A model generated the notes under the pieces. The model had not been told where the DNA came from. It did not search any database and saw nothing but the letters and a program-made list of their open reading frames with translations. This document shows positions 47,749 to 56,579 of a DNA stretch of 64,000 bases, one piece after another (position 1 is the stretch's first letter; every line of letters begins with the position of its first letter). Both the position numbers and the translations under genes were made by a program. Origin of the DNA: Bacteroidetes bacterium UBA1935 (GTDB taxonomy: Bacteria; Bacteroidota; Bacteroidia; Chitinophagales; Chitinophagaceae); NCBI GenBank assembly GCA_002337045.1, contig DDFF01000006.1, positions 124,001 through 188,000 of the forward strand, given 5' to 3'.

Positions 47749-48800
47749 CAACCAGTATTGCAAATAGTCATAATTAATAGTCTATAACAATATAAATCCC
47801 TTGATGTAGTAAAACCAGATGTATCTAATGGTGGCTGGCTATAACCTCTTCAATAAATATTCAAAGCATAACCAAGACGTGGTATTTTCAACTTTAGTTA
47901 GTGTACAGCAATCAATTAATACTAACCTTACTAAAATCAGGATAAGCAATACCGTAGTCATGATAAAGAAATTGTGTGTAGGTATAAATAAAAATTGGCT
48001 TTGTATATTGAAAACCTTGTTACAATTCACCTTTAGTGATGAGTATTAATTAAAAATCATGCTCTGTTGTGGGGAAATAGTGTATGTGGAAACACTTGAA
48101 AGCATATATGGCTATAAGAAACCGACAATAATTTTAGCGGGTACTTTGCACTATGTGATTTACCCTTGAATGAAAACAATCGCTCTTCAAATAAAAGGCA
48201 TGAGAGTATAGAAGATTCCTTAAGCACAATAAGGACCTGTACCAAGGAAGCAGTGCAATATAATAACTAGCAACTAATGGAAAGACGTAAAGGAGCTATA
48301 ACACTCTATATGTATTCGCCGCGTGTAATAACATTATATACAAGCTCAATAAATTCTTACATGAAGCTGTAATAGTAAATGCATTAAGTAGTACTTCATC
48401 CATATTTATGTTCACCAATAATGGACTTACATAAACAAGTACCGTCAGAATATAGTAGAGTAACGAATCACAATATTCAGTAGAAACCCAAATTCAAAAG
48501 ATTGAATTCAAAATAATCATAAAAGAGTTCCACGTGGAACTCTTTTAATTAGTAGAAAATAGTTGACTAATAAGTAAGGGGTAAAACCTATACGACTATC
48601 AAAAATCAAGGATAATAAAATAATGTATCCTGTACAGTGATAGGAATACCATACAGATATACTAAAATAAATTGCTAGAGTCAAAAACAATCGAAAATAG
48701 TATCGAAAATAAGCGTTTTTCAAATAAATATTAAATAAACATCTAAGTATTGTAAAATAGATATTATACAAATAAAACACAGTATAAATAGATGGTACAA
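47749..48800. other. Large AT-rich non-coding region with ParB-type palindrome
   Basis: More than 1 kb without a credible gene: all open frames are short (under 90 codons), lysine/isoleucine-rich and unlike known proteins. Contains the 26-bp palindrome at 48521-48546 and two weak DnaA-box-like words, TGTGGGGAA (48068-48076) and TGTGGAAAC (48085-48093). It separates mnmG from the T9SS protein gene, both on the minus strand. Its size is unusual for this gene-dense window and fits an origin-proximal or RNA-coding region. Confidence 0.6.
48521..48546. promoter_or_regulatory. Second parS-like palindrome
   Basis: A 26-bp perfect palindrome with core GTTCCACGTGGAAC (48527-48540) flanked by AAAAGA and TCTTTT. 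The core fits the symmetric form of the ParB site (GTTYCACGTGRAAC). It differs from the strict 16-bp consensus at three outer or symmetric positions. Non-coding. Confidence 0.78.
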
Positions 48801-48830
48801 AAAAAGGGAGCGGATATCCGCTCCCTTCTA
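48801..48830 (-). terminator. Terminator of T9SS PA-domain gene
   Basis: Perfect 20-bp palindrome made of GGGAGCGGAT and ATCCGCTCCC (48806-48825). On the minus strand it is followed by seven T, about 22 bp after the stop at 48848. Confidence 0.88.
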
Positions 48831-48847
48831 TTTATTATAAACTATGA

Positions 48848-50752
48848 TTATTGCTTAGACACTACGAAAGGTTGCACAGCAACTTTACCGTTTGCTATCA
48901 ATACTACGTAATAATTACCAGCAGCAAGTTTTTCTGTGGAGATAGTAACAGTCTCTTTTTGCAGATTATTATAATCTTCAGTCAACATGCGGCGACCTAC
49001 AGCATCGATAACACGAACCTGAACATTCTCAGATTTTTGAGAAAGGTTCAGTTTTACATTGATTGAAGTAGTAGCAGGGTTTGGATAAACACTGAACTCT
49101 TTCATAGAACTGTTAGCAATCTCGTTAACTGTAATCGGGAAAAGACTTTGTTCAAGTGCTATAGCAGGAATGCCATCTGAGTTGGGGAATGAAACTGAAT
49201 CAATAGAAGCAGAAGCAGCTACAGATGTGGCACCTATTAACATATTTGCATTCTGAGAGCCATTATCAGTAAAAGTACTCATAGAACCAAGGAACATTGG
49301 TGTAGACCAATCCAATACACTCGGTGTAACATCTTTTGCAGCCAATGACCTTGTAAAATAGCTGTATTTATCATCGCTACACAAGAAGGTAGGACCAGGC
49401 ATATCAACTATTACCCAATACCAAGAATTAGCATCCAGAGCAACTGTAGCCGGATTACCATCTTTATCGCCAATATAAGAAGTAAACAATCTATTGTTAG
49501 AGTCTGCAGATGTGAATTGGTGAATAGAGGCACCTTTTAGTTCTACCTCAGCTGCTTGGATAATTTTATCAGCAGGGCTGCTGTTTGAACCATCTACCCA
49601 TTTAAACAAATAAGAGATTGAATTCTTATCTGCAACTGTAATTTGATCTAATGAGTGTTTGCTTGTATCATTATCATTGATAGCGTACTTAATAGACTGT
49701 GCTTTGTAACCACCTTTAGTAACATAGAACAGAGGACCCCAAATAAAACCACCTGTACTATTGAATCGCCTGCTACCTGTAATAATAGGATTACCGTCAG
49801 CATCTGTACGACTTTTACAGAATACGTTCTTTGTTACATAAGTACTGTATGAAACAGAGTTATCTGCTGTATTATCATCCGGCGCATCTGCACTTACAGT
49901 GTATGTAGTAGTGAATACACCTGTAGATGTTGGATTCAATGTACCAACGTTAGGGCTTGTTATGCTAATAATTGAATCTATCGTATTGAAATTAGCGGCA
50001 ACAGCAGAATCCTGATATACAACAGTTGCACTACCGCCAGTAGGTGTGAAGGTTGTTACAGATTTGATCTTAACATTTGCCTGCGGATTAGTACCAACAT
50101 TCGCAATCAAAGCACCGGTATACTGTTTGTATGCTGTAGCTGTAGAACCGTTCATTTGATTGAATGGTGTTGCACCTACTGTTAGCGCTTCTGATTTTGG
50201 TACAATAGCAAGGTCATTTGCGTTACCAAGACCCCAAACACACAAAGAAATTGTTACAGGGTTTGAACCCAGTGCACTCCATATAGCAGCGCCTTCAGGG
50301 TTAGATACCATCAGTACCGGAATAGTTACGGCACCGCCTGCTGTACCTGCAGCCATACCAACAGGATCTGCACCTGCTACGTTGTTGATGATGATAACAC
50401 CTGCAGCACCTTTATCTTGTGCATTTTTAGCCTTCTCGCCAAACTGGCAAGTACCGCGCCATATCAAAACCCATTTACCCGTATAGTTTGCGCTACCAGG
50501 TTGAGCACAACCCAAAGAGTCTGCACTTTTTACAAGTGGAACGTTTTTCCACGTTGAATCTAATTTTCTACCCCAAGGTCCACTGATTCCAGGATCACTA
50601 GAATAAGTAAATGTCTTGTAACCCATTACACCAGCTGGCTGATGTACATATAGTCTCGGGCCTAAGAAATTAATCAATTGCGCTGACACGCTGCTGGTAG
50701 CTGTTATTGCAAACAGTGCTACAAGCAGATTTACTAAGTAAAATCTTCTCAT
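48848..50752 (-). CDS. T9SS type A sorting-domain protein with PA domain
   Basis: 634 residues. Signal peptide about 1-24 (ending SSVSAQ). A protease-associated (PA) domain at about 50-170 (GSANYTGKWVLIWRGTCQFGEKAKNAQDKGAAGVIIINNV) is followed by a beta-sandwich middle region and a type A T9SS C-terminal signal (about 555-634: FSVYPNPATTSINVKLNL ... GRRMLTEDYNNLQ ... LAAGNYYVVLIANGKVAVQPFVV). No catalytic protease domain is seen, so it is probably a surface or secreted binding protein, not a peptidase. Transcribed alone, closed by a strong terminator. Confidence 0.88.
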   Translation of the reverse strand: MRRFYLVNLLVALFAITATSSVSAQLINFLGPRLYVHQPAGVMGYKTFTYSSDPGISGPWGRKLDSTWKNVPLVKSADSLGCAQPGSANYTGKWVLIWRGTCQFGEKAKNAQDKGAAGVIIINNVAGADPVGMAAGTAGGAVTIPVLMVSNPEGAAIWSALGSNPVTISLCVWGLGNANDLAIVPKSEALTVGATPFNQMNGSTATAYKQYTGALIANVGTNPQANVKIKSVTTFTPTGGSATVVYQDSAVAANFNTIDSIISITSPNVGTLNPTSTGVFTTTYTVSADAPDDNTADNSVSYSTYVTKNVFCKSRTDADGNPIITGSRRFNSTGGFIWGPLFYVTKGGYKAQSIKYAINDNDTSKHSLDQITVADKNSISYLFKWVDGSNSSPADKIIQAAEVELKGASIHQFTSADSNNRLFTSYIGDKDGNPATVALDANSWYWVIVDMPGPTFLCSDDKYSYFTRSLAAKDVTPSVLDWSTPMFLGSMSTFTDNGSQNANMLIGATSVAASASIDSVSFPNSDGIPAIALEQSLFPITVNEIANSSMKEFSVYPNPATTSINVKLNLSQKSENVQVRVIDAVGRRMLTEDYNNLQKETVTISTEKLAAGNYYVVLIANGKVAVQPFVVSKQ

Positions 50753-50821
50753 AATGCTTAATTTATTATAAATAGGGTATCAATTTACAAAAATTTAACA
50801 AAATGAAAAAAAATCGTTTAA

Positions 50822-51832
50822 TTATATCAACCCAAAGCTTCTGCTTAGCTGCAGCATTTTTTCGATAGGTTTCTTTGCAGCTTGTCTAAGTTCCTCATCC
50901 ATAAGTATTTCCGGCAACTCATATTTTAAGCACAGGTATAATTTTTCCAAGGTATTTAATTTCATGTGCGGACAATCGTTACAAGCACACGCATTATCAG
51001 GAGGCGCAGGTATGAAAGTTTTATCCGGAGAGGCAATTTGCATTTGGTGCAATATACCTGCTTCTGTTGCTACTATAAATTCATTAAAACCTGAGTCTTG
51101 TGTATATTTCAATAACTGTGTAGTAGAACCTATATAATCAGCAATCTTCAATACAGCTTCTTCACACTCAGGATGCGCAATCATCTTCGCATTCGGATGC
51201 CTTTCTTTTAAGCGTGTAATCTTTTCCAAAGAAAATATTTCATGCACCATACATGCGCCATTCCACAATACCATTTCCCTGCCACTGGTTTTATTAATAT
51301 ATGCACCCAGATTCTTATCTGGAGCAAATATTATTTTCTGGTCTTTAGGCAGGCTATCAACAATTTGCTTGGCATTTGAAGATGTACATATTATATCGCT
51401 TAGTGCTTTGATACCAGCAGAACAGTTAATGTAAGATATAACAATATGATCAGGATGTTTATCCTTGAATTGCTTGAACAGCGAGGGTGGACAGCTATCG
51501 CTCAGAGAACAACCGGCATTCAAATCAGGCAACAAGACCTTTTTATCAGGATTGAGAATCTTAGCAGTTTCTGCCATAAAATGTACACCGGCAAATACTA
51601 TAATATCTGCATTTGTCTTTTCAGCATTTTGTGCTAAACCAAGACTATCTCCTATATAATCTGCAATATCCTGTATATCGGGCTCCTGATAGTAGTGTGC
51701 AAGTATTACAGCATTCTTTTCCTTCTTCAGCTTTTCAATTTCTGCAAACAAATCCAACGAAGGATCAATTTCCAGATCCAGAAAGCCTTTTTTCATTAAA
51801 TTTTTCTCAGCTTCTTCGATTTGCACATTCAT
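50822..51832 (-). CDS. nadA: Quinolinate synthase NadA
   Basis: [4Fe-4S] enzyme that condenses iminoaspartate with dihydroxyacetone phosphate in NAD synthesis. 336 residues. Three-fold repeated domain with the cluster Cys in [18 protein letters not shown] and the C-terminal [18 protein letters not shown]. Substrate-binding blocks [26 protein letters not shown] and [19 protein letters not shown] are intact. nadB and nadC are not in the window. It diverges from the ppiD-like gene across the origin-like region. Confidence 0.95.
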   Translation of the reverse strand: MNVQIEEAEKNLMKKGFLDLEIDPSLDLFAEIEKLKKEKNAVILAHYYQEPDIQDIADYIGDSLGLAQNAEKTNADIIVFAGVHFMAETAKILNPDKKVLLPDLNAGCSLSDSCPPSLFKQFKDKHPDHIVISYINCSAGIKALSDIICTSSNAKQIVDSLPKDQKIIFAPDKNLGAYINKTSGREMVLWNGACMVHEIFSLEKITRLKERHPNAKMIAHPECEEAVLKIADYIGSTTQLLKYTQDSGFNEFIVATEAGILHQMQIASPDKTFIPAPPDNACACNDCPHMKLNTLEKLYLCLKYELPEILMDEELRQAAKKPIEKMLQLSRSFGLI

Positions 51833-51840
51833 AGTAGTAT

Positions 51841-52330
51841 TAATAAAAAGATTTTTTTAAAAAAAGGATTATTATAATTAGGACTGTGGATTTGGGGATA
51901 ATAATCACTTATCCTATTTGCAAAGTAAAAGAATTTAGTTCGTCCACTATATACCAATTAGTTATTAACACCCTAAAGCCCTGTTAAATAAGGATACTCA
52001 CAAAAAAATGGGAAATGTGGATTACAGAATGCGTTGATAAATAACTTATTGTGAATTTATGAGAATGGTGATTATAACCTCCTCAATTCATAGAATAAAA
52101 AAATCAGCTTATCCACATCACAGAGTTTATGCCAATTATCGACAGGGTTATAATGCCACAATCCACAGGAATTAACATTGCAGTCTAATAACATTAAAGT
52201 TTTAATAAGAAATACATAACACATAGTTAATACATCTCTATAATGAATTAGCTATATTATTAATATAATTGATAAATCTGTATTATTGAGCTAAAACGGC
52301 TTTATTATCTCAAATTTTCGTATAAATTTG
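51841..52330. other. oriC: Candidate replication origin (oriC)
   Basis: Non-coding, AT-rich. DnaA boxes (consensus TTATCCACA): perfect at 52109-52117; one mismatch at 51893-51901 (TGGGGATAA), 52016-52024 (TGTGGATTA) and 52136-52144 (TTATCGACA); two mismatches at 51885-51893 and 52159-52167. Left boxes point one way and right boxes the other. About 130 bp of nearly pure A/T follow (52180-52320), suitable as an unwinding element. The genes on either side diverge, and two parS-like sites lie 3-5 kb away. Confidence 0.7.
52301..52330 (+). promoter_or_regulatory. Promoter of ppiD-like gene
   Basis: TTTA (52301-52304), 18-nt spacer, TAAATTTG (52323-52330). One base from the full TTTG/TAnnTTTG consensus. 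Predicted start about 52337, 22 nt before the ATG. It sits at the edge of the origin-like region. Confidence 0.6.
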
Positions 52331-52358
52331 CCGTCCCTGTAATAAACATAATAGTGAT

Positions 52359-54509
52359 ATGTCTGTAATTCAGAAAATTAGGAATAAGTACGCTAAAGTT
52401 GCTGGTTTTGTAATAGCCCTTTCGCTCGTAGGTTTTATATTAATGGATGCGTCTAATGGCCCATTAGGTTCTCTTTTCGGCAGAGATAATAGTGTAGCTA
52501 AAGTAAATGGCGAGGCTATTGATATTAAAGCATATAGTCAGAAAGTAAAAGACTATGAGGCACTTTACTCTTATGGCCAAAAAGGTCGTCCTTTGGATGA
52601 TGCAACAAGAGCACAAATAAACCAACAAGCACTTTCTGATTTGGTAAATGCTGAGTTGGTAAAAGCAGAATGTGAAAAACTGGGTATACAGACAACTCCT
52701 GAGGAAGAAAAAGAATTGATATATGGTATGAACGCTGATCCTATCGTTAGGCAATATCAGTGGTTCCAGAATCCGGATACAAAAATGTTCGATCCGCAAC
52801 GTATCAAAGCTTTTGAACAACAAGCTAATCAGGTAGACCCTACAGGAAAATTGCTGGAAGAATGGCAGACTATTAAAAACTATGTATTGCAAAACAATGC
52901 ATTGAAGAAATACACAATGCTGACAGCTAAAGCAATCTATGTTCCTAAATACCTGTTGGAAAAATCCAGAAAAGAAAAATCTGAATATGCAGGTATCGAT
53001 TTTGTAAGGATTCCTTATGCAGCAATTCCGGATGAAAAAGTTCCTGTGAAAGATGATGAGCTGATAGAATACATGAAGAAAAATGAAAAGAGATTCTACA
53101 ATGCAGATAAATCAAGAAGCATAGAATACGTATCATTTGATCTTACGCCTAGTTCAGAAGATACTGCAAACGCTTTGGGTGTTCTTAATAATATTAAAAA
53201 CGAATTTGCTAACACTACAGATGTTGAAAGTATTGTAAACAGAAATTCTGATGAACAGTACAACCCATCTTATGTAAACAAAGGTTCTTTCTTCTCTCCA
53301 TTTGCAGATTCAATTCTGAAACTGCCTGCAGGTGCAGTATATGGACCATACTACGATAACAATGCATATAAACTGACAAAAGTTGTTGACAGAAAGACAT
53401 TGCCGGATTCTGTAAAATGTCGCCACATTCTTATTAAAACAGAAGAAGGTGGTCAGCCTGTTGCTGCAGATAGCCTTGTTAAAAAACGTATAGACAGTGT
53501 AGAACTTGCCATCAAAGCTGGTGCAAACTTCAACGAGATGGTTGCGAAATACACGCAAGACGAAGGAAGTAAACAAACTAATGGTGAATACACTTTTACA
53601 CTGCAACAAAAAGAACAACTTTCTAAAGAATTTGCAGATTTTATTTTCGATGGTAAAGCCGGTGAAAAGAAAATTGTAAAAGTTAGCAACAGCGGTTATG
53701 CAGGTTACCACTATATAGAAATACTGGAACAAAAAGGTATACAACCTGCATTGAAATTGGCAACTATCAGTCGTTCGCTGGAACCTGGCCAAAACACAAA
53801 CAATGCTGCATATGCAAAAGCTTCAGAATTTGCAGGTAAGAACAATACTGAAAAAGCATTTGACGATGCAACGAAAAAAGAAAATATCAACAAGCGCATA
53901 GCTGATGGTATTAAAGAAACAGACTTCATGGTAAATGGTTTGGGTAATAGCCGAGAACTGGTTCGTTGGTTATATGCTGCAAACAAAGGTGATGTGTCTG
54001 CTGTATTCAGTCTCAACGGTCGTTACATAGTTGCAAAAATGAGTGGCGAACAAGAACCGGGCCTTATGAAACTTGATATGAACAACAGGCCTGCTATTGA
54101 AATGGCAGTAAGAAATGAGAAAAAAGCAAAAATGCTGATGGATCAATACAAATCTGTAAGCTCTTTGCAGGCGCTTTCGGCAAGTACAAACCAAGCACTT
54201 GTACGTGCAGACTCTTTCAATGCTTCTCAGCCATTCATCAACCGTTTGGGTTATGAACCAAGATTGCTGGGTTACGTATTCTCTGGCAAACTGCAACCAA
54301 ATGCAGTATCACCTGCAATTAAAGGACAAGATGGTGTATTCTACATCAGTCTGATAAATAAATATAATGTACCGGTAGCATCATCTCCTGATCAGGATTT
54401 CCAGGAAAAAATGATGATGATGATGCAACTGCGCAATACAGTTATGAGTTCTGTACAGGAAACATTGAAAAAATCGGCTAAGATTAAATACAATGTAGAG
54501 AATCTATAA
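52359..54509 (+). CDS. ppiD: SurA/PpiD-like peptidyl-prolyl isomerase chaperone
   Basis: 716 residues. A single N-terminal transmembrane anchor (KVAGFVIALSLVGFILMDAS, about 14-33) holds it in the inner membrane facing the periplasm. A SurA_N-like chaperone region (about 50-190) precedes a parvulin domain (about 340-460) starting DSVKCRHILIKTEEGG; the C-terminal part is a further helical chaperone-like region. It helps outer-membrane and exported proteins fold. The parvulin's second active-site motif is only loosely kept, so isomerase activity may be low and chaperone activity dominant. Followed by a strong terminator. Confidence 0.9.
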   Translation: MSVIQKIRNKYAKVAGFVIALSLVGFILMDASNGPLGSLFGRDNSVAKVNGEAIDIKAYSQKVKDYEALYSYGQKGRPLDDATRAQINQQALSDLVNAELVKAECEKLGIQTTPEEEKELIYGMNADPIVRQYQWFQNPDTKMFDPQRIKAFEQQANQVDPTGKLLEEWQTIKNYVLQNNALKKYTMLTAKAIYVPKYLLEKSRKEKSEYAGIDFVRIPYAAIPDEKVPVKDDELIEYMKKNEKRFYNADKSRSIEYVSFDLTPSSEDTANALGVLNNIKNEFANTTDVESIVNRNSDEQYNPSYVNKGSFFSPFADSILKLPAGAVYGPYYDNNAYKLTKVVDRKTLPDSVKCRHILIKTEEGGQPVAADSLVKKRIDSVELAIKAGANFNEMVAKYTQDEGSKQTNGEYTFTLQQKEQLSKEFADFIFDGKAGEKKIVKVSNSGYAGYHYIEILEQKGIQPALKLATISRSLEPGQNTNNAAYAKASEFAGKNNTEKAFDDATKKENINKRIADGIKETDFMVNGLGNSRELVRWLYAANKGDVSAVFSLNGRYIVAKMSGEQEPGLMKLDMNNRPAIEMAVRNEKKAKMLMDQYKSVSSLQALSASTNQALVRADSFNASQPFINRLGYEPRLLGYVFSGKLQPNAVSPAIKGQDGVFYISLINKYNVPVASSPDQDFQEKMMMMMQLRNTVMSSVQETLKKSAKIKYNVENL

Positions 54510-54532
54510 GATTATTCTAACAGCATATCAGT

Positions 54533-54566
54533 AAAAAGCCTGCGGTTACATCCGCAGGCTTTTTTT
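54533..54566 (+). terminator. Terminator of ppiD-like gene
   Basis: AGCCTGCGG-6 nt-CCGCAGGCT followed by seven T, preceded by five A. Confidence 0.9.
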
Positions 54567-54601
54567 CTTCACAAGCATTATGAGTAATTTTACAACATAT
54601 T

Positions 54602-55126
54602 ATGGAACCAATAAGAAATAAGGTAGCGGAGAGCGGTATAATAACATTAGACCTTGCAGGTTTTTTGTTGAAAGACGAAGAGATAGCCATATTCGATATC
54701 AAGCCATTTTTGTTTCGCGAAATGATATTGCGCGAAAAAGACTATCGTACTGCATTACCTGAACACGACTGGAACCAGTATGAAAATAAATACGTGGCAG
54801 TAATATGCAGTGCAGATGCAATAGTACCTGTATGGGCATATATGCTGGCTGCATCTTTTCTGCAGCCATTGGCAAAGACAGTATATTTTGGCAAAGCAGA
54901 CGAAATGAAAAAACATTTTCTGCTAAATACCATAAACAATATCAACATTGCAGAGTACGATGATAAACGTGTGGTAATAAAAGGTTGCGGAGATATACAC
55001 GTACCGGATGCAGCGTATGTAGCGGTTACAGAAAAATTGCGCCCGGTTGTAAAATCGTTGATGTACGGCGAGCCATGCTCTACAGTACCTGTGTACAAAA
55101 AGCCTGCTATAAAACCAGCAGGTTAG
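54602..55126 (+). CDS. DUF2480 family protein
   Basis: 174 residues, a Bacteroidetes-specific conserved cytoplasmic protein. Family blocks: IITLDLAGFL, FDIKPFLFREMILREKDYR, HDWNQYENKYVAVICSADAIVPVWAYML and VVIKGCGDIHVPDAAYVAVTEKLRPVVKSLMYGEPCSTVPVYK. The conserved Cys in GCGD and GEPCS and the His in HVP may bind a metal. It resembles proteins found near iron-sulfur assembly genes in some genomes, but no such genes are here. Its 3' end overlaps the converging DtxR-type regulator gene by 20 bp. Confidence 0.82.
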   Translation: MEPIRNKVAESGIITLDLAGFLLKDEEIAIFDIKPFLFREMILREKDYRTALPEHDWNQYENKYVAVICSADAIVPVWAYMLAASFLQPLAKTVYFGKADEMKKHFLLNTINNINIAEYDDKRVVIKGCGDIHVPDAAYVAVTEKLRPVVKSLMYGEPCSTVPVYKKPAIKPAG

Positions 55127-55766
55127 CAGCTATCTTTTCAGAAAGTTGAAAATTATTACCGTCTGCACTTACCAATATGCTTTTATCAAAAGGCATTATT
55201 TCTGTAATGGTAATGCGGCTGCCTATTTTTAGCTTAAAGCGTTCCAGCTGTTGCAGAAATGCAGTGGTAGTATCTTTTACGGCAACTATTTTACAAACAT
55301 CACCTACTTTTCTTTCGCTTAGCAATGTAGCGCGCGATTCAGGAATATCACCGTTCGATTTAGGAATAGGGTCGCCATGTGGATCGTACTCCGGAAATCC
55401 CAGAAACTCATCAAGGCGCTCTGTCAGCTTTGTAGATTGTATATGCTCCAATTGCTCTGCAACCTCATGTACTTCATCCCACGAAAAATTGAGTTTATCA
55501 TGCAGGAAAGACTCCCACAACCTGTGCTTTCTTAATATAGAAAGTGCAGCCTTACTACCGGTATCCGAGAGTTGAATTTTTTTGTACTTCTCGTAGTGTA
55601 TCAATTCTTTTTCAGAAAGCTTGCGCAGCATATCTGTAACGGTAGCCGGGCGTGTTTGCATTTTATCTGCAATCTCATTTACAGATACTTCTCCACTCGT
55701 GTTATTGTGCTGGATACTGTAAATGGCTTTCAGATAATTTTCCTCTGTGTACGTAAGCGCAAGCAT
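55107..55766 (-). CDS. DtxR/MntR-family metal-dependent transcriptional regulator
   Basis: 219 residues. N-terminal winged helix (about 1-65) TYTEENYLKAIYSIQ ... VSVNEIADKMQTRPATVTDMLRKLSEKELI; dimerisation/metal domain with HRLWESFLHDKLNFSWDEVHEVAEQLEH and PEYDPHGDPIP, the typical His/Glu/Asp/Cys-position ligands of Fe/Mn sensors; and a C-terminal SH3-like FeoA-type domain (about 150-219). Likely controls manganese or iron uptake. The start has TAACTTTC 4 nt upstream of ATG, one base from the -7 consensus. No transporter gene is adjacent. Confidence 0.92.
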   Translation of the reverse strand: MLALTYTEENYLKAIYSIQHNNTSGEVSVNEIADKMQTRPATVTDMLRKLSEKELIHYEKYKKIQLSDTGSKAALSILRKHRLWESFLHDKLNFSWDEVHEVAEQLEHIQSTKLTERLDEFLGFPEYDPHGDPIPKSNGDIPESRATLLSERKVGDVCKIVAVKDTTTAFLQQLERFKLKIGSRITITEIMPFDKSILVSADGNNFQLSEKIAANLLVL

Positions 55767-55853
55767 GGCCGAAAGTTAGCAAACATATCTTAATGTCCGT
55801 ATTTTTTGTTAGATTAGTAAGTCGTTATCGTGTTATTAACAGTGTATTGAGAG

Positions 55854-56579
55854 ATGAAAAAGATACCCCATTGCGTTTACCCTTTGCAAAGTTTTCTGTT
55901 ATTGCTTTTTATTGCTTTGATGCCAATAATAAGTACTGCACAAGTACAGCAGATAAAAGACTATGACAGGCCTACCAACCTGAAAGTAACAAAAGAATAT
56001 GTGGATGAAAAGGGTAATACTATTCGTGAAGTTCAATACACACAACGTTCTATACGTGTTACCGAAACGATTGTCATTTCCAAAGCCATGTCTGCAGTTG
56101 GTGTAAAAGTGGCAATCAATCCCGACACCATCATCAGAGATTCTATATGGTTACTGATTAATAAAAGCAGCTATAGCGTTCACGTTTATTATAAGAAAAA
56201 ATTGATACGCGGCTACAAAGCGGTATTCGGCCCGCAGCCGCAAATGAATAAGTGTATGGAAGGCGACAGGTGTACGCCTGAAGGCTGGTACAAAATTGCA
56301 GACAAACGCAACAGTAGTAAGTACAACAAATTCATGCTGCTGAACTACCCGAACGAAAAAAATCAGGAAGCATTTAAGAAACTGAAAGAAGCAGGAAAAA
56401 TTCCGAAAGATGCACGTATAGGTGGCGATGTAGGCATACACGGCATATGGCCACGTGGCGATGACATGATAGAAATGGGCATCGGGTGGACAGACGGTTG
56501 CATAGCACTGAAAAATGCAGATGTAGATGACCTGTTTAAATGGGTGAATGTAGGTACCAGAGTATTTATAAAGAAATAA
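55854..56579 (+). CDS. L,D-transpeptidase (YkuD family)
   Basis: 241 residues with a signal peptide or N-terminal anchor (QSFLLLLFIALMPIISTAQ, about 12-30). The YkuD catalytic domain (about 95-241) starts SIWLLINKSSYSVHVYYKKKLIRGYKAVFG and contains the active-site signature IHGI...GWTDGCIALKNADVDDLF with the nucleophilic Cys in D-G-C-I-A-L (H-x14-16-S/T-D/H-G-C pattern). Makes 3-3 peptidoglycan cross-links or anchors proteins to the wall. Ends 1 bp from the converging deacetylase-like gene. Confidence 0.9.
   Translation: MKKIPHCVYPLQSFLLLLFIALMPIISTAQVQQIKDYDRPTNLKVTKEYVDEKGNTIREVQYTQRSIRVTETIVISKAMSAVGVKVAINPDTIIRDSIWLLINKSSYSVHVYYKKKLIRGYKAVFGPQPQMNKCMEGDRCTPEGWYKIADKRNSSKYNKFMLLNYPNEKNQEAFKKLKEAGKIPKDARIGGDVGIHGIWPRGDDMIEMGIGWTDGCIALKNADVDDLFKWVNVGTRVFIKK

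Noticed and set aside
48517..48780. Minus-strand 87-codon frame in the mnmG/T9SS gap
   Set aside because: Hydrophobic, AT-driven composition, no start signal, and it runs through the parS-like palindrome.
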